NCBI RefSeq assembly: GCF_006716765.1
Contig: NZ_VFPO01000001.1
Coordinates: 3,410,001 to 3,474,000 of the forward strand
Source: Actinomadura hallensis
Lineage (GTDB): Bacteria > Actinomycetota > Actinomycetes > Streptosporangiales > Streptosporangiaceae
Reading direction: 5' to 3'
DNA: 64,000 nt
The position numbers and the translations under genes were made by a program. Positions 25,597 through 31,888 of the stretch are shown in pieces. Below the pieces are notes generated by a model that worked only from the letters and a program-made list of their open reading frames with translations, did not search any database and was not told the origin of the DNA. Numbering within the stretch: the first letter of the stretch is position 1; every line of letters begins with the position of its first letter.

Positions 25597-26975
25597 GGCC
25601 GCAGGAGGCGGTGGAGCGGGCGCTGGAGCTGTCGCGCGCCGACAACTGCATCGTGATCGCCGACGAGTCGAGCACCGCGAACCTGCGGTGGGCGGGCAAC
25701 ACGCTCACCACCAACGGGGTGACGAGGTCCAGCAGGCTCACCGTCATCGCGCTGCGCGAGACCGGCGACGGCGTCGCGGCGGGCGTGGTGTCGCGGGCGG
25801 CGGTCGGCGCGGACGGCGTCGAGGAGCTGGTGCGGGCCGCCGAGGCCGACGCCGCGGGGAACGAGCCCGCGGAGGACGCCGCCCCGCTGGTCGCCGAGGG
25901 TCCCGCGGGGGGCGCGGCCGGGTGGGACGACGATCCGGCGGAGACCGGCATCGGGGTGTTCGAGGGGTTCGCGCCGGCGCTCGGCGAGGCGTTCGCCGCC
26001 GCGGAGGCGGGCGGGCGGCGCCTGTACGGGTTCGCCAACCACGTGCTGACCTCGACGTTCCTCGGCAGTTCGGCGGGGCTGCGGCTGCGGCACGACCAGC
26101 CGACCGGGCTGCTGGAGGTCAACGCGAAGGGCGCGGGCGGGTCGGCGTGGGCGGGGGTCGGCACCCGCGACTTCACCGACGTGGACGTTCCCGCGCTGAC
26201 CGGCGACCTCGCGCGGCGGCTGGAGTGGGGCGAGCGGCGCGTGGACCTGCCGCCCGGGCGGTACGAGACGATCCTGCCGCCGTCCGCGGTGGCCGACCTG
26301 ATGATCTACATGTACTGGTCGGCGGGCGCGCAGGACGCCCATGACGGCCGGACGGTGTTCAGCGCCCCCGGCGGCGGCACCCGGGTCGGCGAGCGGCTGG
26401 CGAGCCTGCCCGTCACGCTGTCGAGCGACCCGGCGGCGCCCGGCATGGAGTGCGCCCCGTTCGTGGTCGCGCACGCCTCGGGCCGCGAGTCGTCGGTGTT
26501 CGACAACGGCCTCGCGCTCGGCGCCACCGACTGGATCAGCGAGGGGACCCTCGCGGCGCTGACCCAGACGCGCCACTCGGCGCGGCGCACCGGGCTGCCC
26601 GTCACCCCGCCCGTCGACAACCTGGCGATGACGGGGCCGGGCGGCGGCGCGTCCCTGGAGGAGATGGTCGCCCGCACCGAGCGGGGGCTGCTGCTGACGT
26701 GCCTGTGGTACATCCGCGAGGTCGACCCGCAGAGCCTGCTGCTGACGGGGCTCACCCGCGACGGCGTGTACCTCGTCGAGAATGGCGAGGTCGTCGGGGC
26801 GGTGAACAACTTCAGGTTCAACGAGAGCCCCGTCGACCTGTTGTCGCGGCTGGCCGAGGTCGGCGAGACGGCCCCGACGCTGCCGCGCGAGTGGTCCGAC
26901 TACTTCACCCGCGCGGCGATGCCGCCGGTCCGGGTCGGCGACTTCAACATGTCGACGGTGTCGCAGGCGTCCTGA
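25593..26975 (+). CDS. tldE: TldE/PmbA-family metalloprotease partner subunit
   Basis: 460 residues. Homologous to TldD but without the HExxxH zinc site, as in PmbA/TldE. N-terminal 'DNCIVIADESSTANLRWAGN' shape (DESSTANLRWA about residues 26-36) and the C-terminal beta-rich half ending 'VRVGDFNMSTVSQAS' are typical. It supplies the non-catalytic half of the TldD/E protease. ATG 25593 is preceded by GGAGG nine bases upstream, contributed by copy 2 of the tandem repeat, so the repeat has taken over its translation start. Confidence 0.9.
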   Translation: MRPQEAVERALELSRADNCIVIADESSTANLRWAGNTLTTNGVTRSSRLTVIALRETGDGVAAGVVSRAAVGADGVEELVRAAEADAAGNEPAEDAAPLVAEGPAGGAAGWDDDPAETGIGVFEGFAPALGEAFAAAEAGGRRLYGFANHVLTSTFLGSSAGLRLRHDQPTGLLEVNAKGAGGSAWAGVGTRDFTDVDVPALTGDLARRLEWGERRVDLPPGRYETILPPSAVADLMIYMYWSAGAQDAHDGRTVFSAPGGGTRVGERLASLPVTLSSDPAAPGMECAPFVVAHASGRESSVFDNGLALGATDWISEGTLAALTQTRHSARRTGLPVTPPVDNLAMTGPGGGASLEEMVARTERGLLLTCLWYIREVDPQSLLLTGLTRDGVYLVENGEVVGAVNNFRFNESPVDLLSRLAEVGETAPTLPREWSDYFTRAAMPPVRVGDFNMSTVSQAS

Positions 26976-27007
26976 CGGCGCGTCCTCACCGGCGCCGTGC
27001 CTCGTCC

Positions 27008-27037
27008 GGGCCCGCCCGCCCCCGCGCGGGCGGGCCC
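27008..27037. terminator. Bidirectional hairpin terminator between tldE and dodecin genes
   Basis: GGGCCCGCCCG (27008-27018) pairs perfectly with CGGGCGGGCCC (27027-27037) around an eight-base C-rich loop. It lies between two convergent genes, 32 bases after the tldE stop and 9 bases from the dodecin stop, so it can end both transcripts. Confidence 0.7.
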
Positions 27038-27045
27038 CGCGGGGT

Positions 27046-27258
27046 TCAGGCGTCCTCCAGCCGGAAGCCCACCTTCATGGTGACCTGGACGTGGGCCACC
27101 TCCCCGTTGTCGATCTGGCCGCGGATCTCGGTCACCTCGAACCAGTCCAGGTGGCGCAGCGTCTGCGCCGCGCGCCTGACGCCGTTGCGGATCGCGGTGT
27201 CGACCGACTCCGGCGAGGTCCCCACGATCTCCGTCACGCGGTAGGTGCGATCGGTCAT
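27046..27258 (-). CDS. Dodecin family flavin-binding protein
   Basis: 70 residues, the usual dodecin length. Typical features: 'YRVTEIVGTSPESVDTAIRN' region (residues 6-25) forming the first strand and helix, aromatic Trp39 in DWFEV that stacks on flavin, 'IRGQID' and the last strand 'HVQVTMKVGFRLED'. Dodecins assemble into 12-mers that store or buffer flavins or CoA-related ligands in the cytoplasm. ATG 27258 follows GGGAG. Divergent from the DUF3099 gene 65 bases away. Confidence 0.93.
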   Translation of the reverse strand: MTDRTYRVTEIVGTSPESVDTAIRNGVRRAAQTLRHLDWFEVTEIRGQIDNGEVAHVQVTMKVGFRLEDA

Positions 27259-27322
27259 GTCGTCACTCCCAAGTTTGACCCGTGCTGCTGTCGCCAGCCG
27301 GACTCCATGGGCTTACCGTGGA

Positions 27323-27655
27323 ATGGTGAAGCTCAACCACCGGAGGGGACCGGCGGTCTACACGGTCACCGACGCTCCCCGCCCCATGTCCGAGGACATC
27401 GGCCACCGGCAACGGCGGTACCTGATGTCGATGACCGTGCGGACGGTGTGCTTCGTCGGCGCGATAGTGGCCGCGGTGGCCGGCGTGCCGGTGTGGGGGG
27501 TGCTGATACTGCTGGCCTTCGCGCTGGTGCTGCCGTACGTCGCGGTGATCATCGCCAACGGCGGGCGGGAGCCGGTGGCCCCCGCCAGCTTCGGCGACCG
27601 CGCGGGGCAGGAGCACAAGCCGGTTTCCGGACAGCGACCGGAAATCGGGTCGTGA
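27323..27655 (+). CDS. DUF3099 family membrane protein
   Basis: 110 residues. 'PAVYTVTDAPRPMSEDIGHRQRRYLMSM' region (residues 11-38; key residues YTVT and RQRRYL) then two membrane helices (about 38-57 and 60-80) and 'PYVAVIIANGGRE' (about 82), the DUF3099 pattern. ATG 27323 fits the family start; a frame 26 residues longer has no support. No Shine-Dalgarno site is evident. Function unknown. The candidate small RNA promoter begins eight bases after its stop codon. Confidence 0.88.
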   Translation: MVKLNHRRGPAVYTVTDAPRPMSEDIGHRQRRYLMSMTVRTVCFVGAIVAAVAGVPVWGVLILLAFALVLPYVAVIIANGGREPVAPASFGDRAGQEHKPVSGQRPEIGS

Positions 27656-27662
27656 CATTCTC

Positions 27663-27694
27663 TTGACTAACCGCGGGGGGTTTCGGTGTACGAT
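27663..27694 (+). promoter_or_regulatory. Candidate promoter of the hairpin RNA
   Basis: TTGACT (27663-27668) and TACGAT (27689-27694) resemble -35 and -10 boxes. The 20-base spacer is longer than usual, so the match is imperfect, but a start seven bases downstream (about 27701) would fall exactly at the first hairpin. Confidence 0.5.
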
Positions 27695-27700
27695 TTGTAC

Positions 27701-27812
27701 CGGCGCTCTGGTCCCCCGTCGGAGCGCCCGTGCCGGTGTTCCGGGCCCCCGTCGGAACACCGATGATGCGGCGCCGGGTGGATTGCCCCCGTATCCACCC
27801 GGCGCCGCTTTT
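27701..27812 (+). ncRNA. Candidate small RNA of three hairpins with C5G loops
   Basis: Three consecutive stem-loops each expose CCCCCGT in the loop. Hairpin 1: GGCGCTC (27702-27708)/GAGCGCC (27722-27728). Hairpin 2: CGGTGTTCC (27734-27742)/GGAACACCG (27754-27762). Hairpin 3: 16 bp, 27768-27783 with 27793-27808, followed by TTTT, so it also ends transcription. Loops are TGGTCCCCCGTCG, GGGCCCCCGTC and TGCCCCCGT: the stems differ in sequence but the loop core is constant, which is the pattern of a structured RNA that pairs through C-rich loops. It recalls the actinobacterial 6C RNA, but there are five Cs, three hairpins and different neighbours, so I do not assign it. Predicted length about 112 nt. 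Confidence 0.7.
27768..27812 (+). terminator. Rho-independent terminator (third hairpin of the small RNA)
   Basis: A perfect 16-bp stem (27768-27783 with 27793-27808), nine-base loop, then CTTTTC. This is the clearest intrinsic terminator in the window. Confidence 0.85.
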
Positions 27813-28116
27813 CATGTCCGGGGTCTTCCCTTGGCGCTCCCCCGGGGCCCGGCGGGCGCTTCCGTGAACCGTCCTTGACGGTTCGCCGCAGGCCTCTGCA
27901 CTCACTCCGCGGAAAATGCAAGCCCCCGGCGTGACCTGATCCGGCCAACGCCCCAAAACAGGACGAACTGGACTTTTTGCCAGCCAATCCGTGCGGCGCG
28001 CGGCGTTTCCGGCCGGGCACCGTCCGTCAGAACGGCCTGGACTCGGACCGATCCATTCTGGCGCGCGCTGCGTACTGATGAGCGGCGACAACGCCCCGCG
28101 CCCGAGGGGAGGTCCC
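27813..28116. other. Intergenic region between small RNA and pseudokinase gene
   Basis: About 300 bases. It holds one tight hairpin, GAACCGTC (27866-27873)/GACGGTTC (27877-27884) with a three-base loop, and another CCCCCG at 27839-27844. The segment 27900-28000 is the least GC-rich part and is where a pseudokinase promoter would be expected, but I could not define one. ATG 28078 in the pseudokinase frame lies here without a ribosome site. Confidence 0.5.
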
Positions 28117-29580
28117 GTGGACCCAGGATTCCGCCTGGACGGCCGCTACCGCCTTGAGCGCCGGACCGGCCGGCACGGCCAGGCAGAGGTGTGGCGGGCA
28201 CACGACGAACTGCTCGCCCGGCCCGTCGCCGTCACCCTGGCCTCCGTTCCCCGCGCGCACCGCGACCTGCGCCGGCGGCTCCGGGACGCCGCCCGCGCCG
28301 CCGCGGCGCTCGACCACCCCGGCATCGTGACCACCTACGACTTCGGCGAGGCGGAGGACACCGGCGGGGACGCGCTGGTGTACGCCGTGACGGAGTTCCT
28401 CACCGGCGAGTCCCTGGCCGCGCGCCTCGGCCGGGGCCTCCCCGAGCCCCACGAGGCCCTGGACGCCTGCGCGCAGGCCGCCGACGCCCTGGCCGCCGTC
28501 CACGCCTGCGGGATCGCGCACGGCGACCTCAGCCCCGCGCAGGTGTTCCTGACCGAGGACGGCGTGAAGCTCCTCGGCCTCGGCATCACCGGCGCCATCG
28601 CCGCCCAGGACGGCGGCGCGCCCGAGCCCGCGAAGACCGGCCCGGCGGAGACCGAGCCCGTGGAGATCGGGCCGGGGAACAGCGGGCCCGGGGAGTCCGG
28701 GACCGCTCAGGCCGGTCCCCCAGGCCCCGGAGCCGGTCAGGCCGGCACCGTCCGCACCGGCCCACTTCAGGCCGGACTCGCCGAGGCCGGGGCCGGCCGG
28801 GCCGAGGACGTCCGGGCGCTCGGCCGCGTCCTCGCGGCCTGCCTGCCGGGCTCCGTCCTCGACGGCCCGGGGCCCGGCCCCCTCCGGCCCGGCACGGCGG
28901 GACCGCGGGCGATCGGCGAGATCGTCCGGTGGTGCGAGGGCGCGGAGCCCGGCGGAGGGCCTGCGGCGGCCGAGGTCGCCGAGGTGCTCCGCGCTCAGCT
29001 GGCCCGCATGCCCGTCCCCGCGGCGGACGGCGCCGCGGCGGGGTCAGGGAGCCGGTGGCGGGGGCTGCGGCGGGCGGTGCTGCTCGGCGGGACCGGGGCG
29101 GCCGTCCTCGCGGTGGTGCTGGCGCCGCTCGCGGTGATCAGCGCGTCGCTGCCGGACGGGCCGCGGGGCGTCGTGGCTCCGCCGCTGCCGAGCCGGTCCG
29201 CGCGGAACGCGCCGACGCCGGAGGCGATGCCCGGGGGCGGCCGTCCGGCCGCTCCGGCGGAGACGCCCGGCGGGACGGTCCCGCCCGCGGCGGCTCCGAC
29301 GGCCGGCGCGCGGGAGGCGGCGGTGCGGGCCCTGTCGCGGATGCGGCGCGCCATCGACGTGGGCATGGCCGAGGGCGAGGTGGGGCCGGGGTTCGGCACC
29401 GAGCTCGCCACCGAGGTCACCACGCTCCTGAACGAGGTGGACGGCGGCCGGCCGGTCGACCTCGGCCGCCGGGTCCAGCGGCTGCGGGAGGCCCTCGCCG
29501 CCCGCGGGCCCGGCGACGTGTCGCCGGACCGCGCAGCGGGGCTGGCGGCGCTCCTCGCCGAGGTCCCCGTCCATTCCTGA
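28117..29580 (+). CDS. Membrane-anchored pseudokinase (Hanks-type fold)
   Basis: 487 residues. The first 160 residues follow the Ser/Thr kinase layout (start DGRYRLERRTG), but key residues are lost: the ATP Lys of V-A-V-K is Thr40 (PVAVT), the glycine loop ends in Ala (GRHGQA), HRDLKPxN is HGDLSPAQ (135-142; Asp137 kept, Lys to Ser, Asn to Gln), and DFG is replaced by 'LLGLGI'. An Ala/Gly/Glu-Pro repeat region, more helices, then one membrane helix (about 325-350) and an extracellular tail of about 130 residues follow. GTG 28117 has GAGGGGAGG four bases upstream; ATG 28078 is the alternative. It probably binds partners rather than phosphorylating. The SBP-VWA genes follow 150 bases downstream. 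Confidence 0.82.
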   Translation: MDPGFRLDGRYRLERRTGRHGQAEVWRAHDELLARPVAVTLASVPRAHRDLRRRLRDAARAAAALDHPGIVTTYDFGEAEDTGGDALVYAVTEFLTGESLAARLGRGLPEPHEALDACAQAADALAAVHACGIAHGDLSPAQVFLTEDGVKLLGLGITGAIAAQDGGAPEPAKTGPAETEPVEIGPGNSGPGESGTAQAGPPGPGAGQAGTVRTGPLQAGLAEAGAGRAEDVRALGRVLAACLPGSVLDGPGPGPLRPGTAGPRAIGEIVRWCEGAEPGGGPAAAEVAEVLRAQLARMPVPAADGAAAGSGSRWRGLRRAVLLGGTGAAVLAVVLAPLAVISASLPDGPRGVVAPPLPSRSARNAPTPEAMPGGGRPAAPAETPGGTVPPAAAPTAGAREAAVRALSRMRRAIDVGMAEGEVGPGFGTELATEVTTLLNEVDGGRPVDLGRRVQRLREALAARGPGDVSPDRAAGLAALLAEVPVHS

Positions 29581-29611
29581 CCCGCCGAAACACTTGACGG
29601 GACGACGCCGA

Positions 29612-29663
29612 TGAGACGAATATCACAGCTGGCCCTGCTGAGACACATTTGTTCTGTGTCTCA
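29612..29663. promoter_or_regulatory. TGAGAC-type operator upstream of the first SBP-VWA gene
   Basis: Inverted repeat TGAGACAC (29639-29646)/GTGTCTCA (29656-29663) with a nine-base spacer, plus an isolated TGAGACGAA at 29612-29620. The half site recurs upstream of the second SBP-VWA gene (31809-31838), which suggests one regulator for both. Confidence 0.5.
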
Positions 29664-29729
29664 TCGCCGGGCCGTCACCATGCGGCGCGACATGCCCCGG
29701 CGCCCCCGGCCGGGAGACGGAGATCGGCG

Positions 29730-31724
29730 ATGAGCGGACACGACGACGTGCCAGAGTGGGCACCGCGGAACCTGCCGGAGAGCGGCGGCGGCCCCGACGC
29801 CCCCTACACCTTCCTGGGCGCGTCCTACCCGGGCGGCGTCCCCTCCCCCGGCCCGGCGGCCGAACCCCCGCCCGGGACGGCGGGCGAGCGGCCGTTCGAC
29901 CCGTTCGAGAAGCCCGACCGCTCGCCCCGGTCCGCCGGACCGGCGCACGCCGCCCGGCCGCCCCGCCGTCCCCGGCCGCCCAAGCGCATCGGCGGCATCC
30001 TGCTCGGCCCGCTGGCCGGCGCGGTCGGGCTCGTCCTGCTGACGGGCATCGGCGCCTGGGCGCTGACCTCGGCGGGCGACGACTGCGCCGGCGACGACGC
30101 GCTCACGATCAGCGTCGCGGCGGCGCCGGAGATCGCACCGGCGGTCATCCGGGCCGCCCGGCGCTTCAACGACGCCCGCCACGAGGTCGGGGACAGGTGC
30201 GTCCGGGCGAACGTGCGCTCCACCGACCCGGCCGCCGTCGCGACGCTGCTGTCGGGCAAGGGCGTCGCGGGCGTCACCGAGAAGCCGGACGTGTGGATCC
30301 CCGACTCGTCCCTGTGGATCAGGCTCGTGGAGGGCTCCGACCGGGACGGGCCCGCGGCGGGCTTCACCCACGTCGGCGGGATCGCGTCGAGCCCGGTCGT
30401 CCTGGCCATGCCCGCCGGGCTGGCGGCGCGGCTGCGCAACCTCGGGGTCCCCGCCCAGCCGTCGTGGAAGGAGCTGCTCGCCGCGGCCGGGACGGCGGCG
30501 AACGCCGAGCAGGGGCCCGGCGCGCCCGGCAGCGTGATCCCCCCGCGGCTGTTCCGGCTGCAGGTGCCCGACCCCCAGCGCACCGCCACCGGGATGAGCA
30601 CGCTCGTGCTGGCGGCCTCGCTGCTGGGCGGCGACCCGGAGGGCCGGGCCAGGTTCACCGGCGCGGTGCGGACGTTCCGCGAGGGCGTCACGCCGTCGGT
30701 GGCGGCGGAGTTCGCGGCGTTCGGGCAGGAGGCGGGCGACCGGCAGCCGATCGCGCTGGCGCCGGAGCAGGCGGTGTTCTCGCACAACGCCAAGCGGCCC
30801 GCGGAGATCGCCGTCGCCGTCTACCCGTCCGAGGGCACGGTCTTCCTCGACCACCCGCTCACGGTCCTGTCGGACGACCCGGCGAAGGTGAGCGCGGGCC
30901 GGCTGCTCGGCCGGGAGCTCACGAGCGCGACCGCCCGCGAGGACGTGGGCAGGCTGGGGTTCCGGACCTCCGACGGCGGCGCGCCGGGGACGTTCTCGCA
31001 GCAGAACGGACTGGCCGCGCGGGCCCCGAAGGCGCTGCCCCCGGCGCCGGCGGAGCAGGTCACGCGCATCATGCAGCAGTGGGCGCAGCTCTCGCTGAGC
31101 ATCCGGATGCTGAGCATCATCGACATCTCCGGATCCATGGACCGCAAGATCGCGCCCGGCGCGTCGCGGCTGCAGTCCACGATCCGCACGGCGCAGAACG
31201 GGCTGTCGCTGCTGCCCGACGACAGCGAGCTCGGCCAGTGGGTGTTCTCCACCGAGCTGGAGGGCGGCAAGGACTGGCGGGAACTGGTCAGTGTCGGACC
31301 GCTGAACGAGCGGCTCGGCTCGGCCACCCGCCGGCAGCTCGTGCTGAGCGCGTTCGCGCAGACCAGGGTGAAGCCGAACGGCGGGACGGGCCTGTACGAG
31401 ACGACGATCGCCGCGTTCGACCACATGAAGCGGACCTACAAGCCCGAGTACGTGAACTCGATCCTGCTGTGGACGGACGGCAAGAACGAGGACAAGGACG
31501 GCCCGTCGCTGGAGGAGACCCTCGACCACATCCGCCGGGCCTACGACCCGGAGCGCCCCGTCCTGATCAACATGTTCGGGCTCGGGAAGGGCGTGGACGT
31601 CGGCGCGCTGCGGCAGATCGCGCGGCTGACCAACGGCGACGCGTACGTGGCCGAGACGCCCGGGCAGGTGCAGGAGCTCTTCCTGAAGGCGCTGTCCCAG
31701 CGGGTCTGCGAGCCCGACTGCTGA
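29730..31724 (+). CDS. Single-pass membrane protein with substrate-binding and VWA domains, copy 1
   Basis: 664 residues. Order: cytoplasmic Pro-rich tail (1-85) ending in a basic stretch, one membrane helix (about 90-112), an extracellular solute-binding domain (about 120-430, 'DALTISVAAAPEIAPAV' start and 'PDVWIPDSSLWI' block), then a von Willebrand A domain (about 455-660). The MIDAS metal site is complete: DISGS (465-469), Thr553 in GGTGLYE and Asp583 in WTDG. Cys pairs at the start of the binding domain and the end (VCEPDC) would form disulfides outside the cell. ATG 29730 has GGAG seven bases upstream. A surface receptor or adhesion/assembly protein is likely. It has a tandem paralogue downstream. 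Confidence 0.87.
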   Translation: MSGHDDVPEWAPRNLPESGGGPDAPYTFLGASYPGGVPSPGPAAEPPPGTAGERPFDPFEKPDRSPRSAGPAHAARPPRRPRPPKRIGGILLGPLAGAVGLVLLTGIGAWALTSAGDDCAGDDALTISVAAAPEIAPAVIRAARRFNDARHEVGDRCVRANVRSTDPAAVATLLSGKGVAGVTEKPDVWIPDSSLWIRLVEGSDRDGPAAGFTHVGGIASSPVVLAMPAGLAARLRNLGVPAQPSWKELLAAAGTAANAEQGPGAPGSVIPPRLFRLQVPDPQRTATGMSTLVLAASLLGGDPEGRARFTGAVRTFREGVTPSVAAEFAAFGQEAGDRQPIALAPEQAVFSHNAKRPAEIAVAVYPSEGTVFLDHPLTVLSDDPAKVSAGRLLGRELTSATAREDVGRLGFRTSDGGAPGTFSQQNGLAARAPKALPPAPAEQVTRIMQQWAQLSLSIRMLSIIDISGSMDRKIAPGASRLQSTIRTAQNGLSLLPDDSELGQWVFSTELEGGKDWRELVSVGPLNERLGSATRRQLVLSAFAQTRVKPNGGTGLYETTIAAFDHMKRTYKPEYVNSILLWTDGKNEDKDGPSLEETLDHIRRAYDPERPVLINMFGLGKGVDVGALRQIARLTNGDAYVAETPGQVQELFLKALSQRVCEPDC

Positions 31725-31808
31725 TCGCTCCGCCGCCCGTCTCCGCGGACCGCCGGACGTGACGCCCGGCCGGTTCCGGCCCCCGCCGGCCCGGACCATC
31801 TGAATGGC

Positions 31809-31838
31809 GAGACGAACGTTGACTTGCCGTCTCATCGG
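31809..31838. promoter_or_regulatory. TGAGAC-type operator upstream of the second SBP-VWA gene
   Basis: GAGACG (31809-31814) and CGTCTC (31828-31833) form an inverted repeat, and the right arm continues TCTCATCGGCCG, matching TCTCATCGCCGG after the right arm at the first gene (29660-29670). The shared motif shows the promoter was duplicated with the gene. Confidence 0.5.
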
Positions 31839-31888
31839 CCGATGGGATTCTTGCGGCCCCTCGCCCCGGCGGACAACGGAGATCGGCG

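Noticed and set aside
27701..27812. Assignment of the hairpin RNA to the known 6C RNA family
   Set aside because: 6C RNA has two hairpins with at least six Cs and lies near chromosome-partition or pilus genes. Here there are three hairpins with five Cs beside DUF3099, so a family name is not justified.
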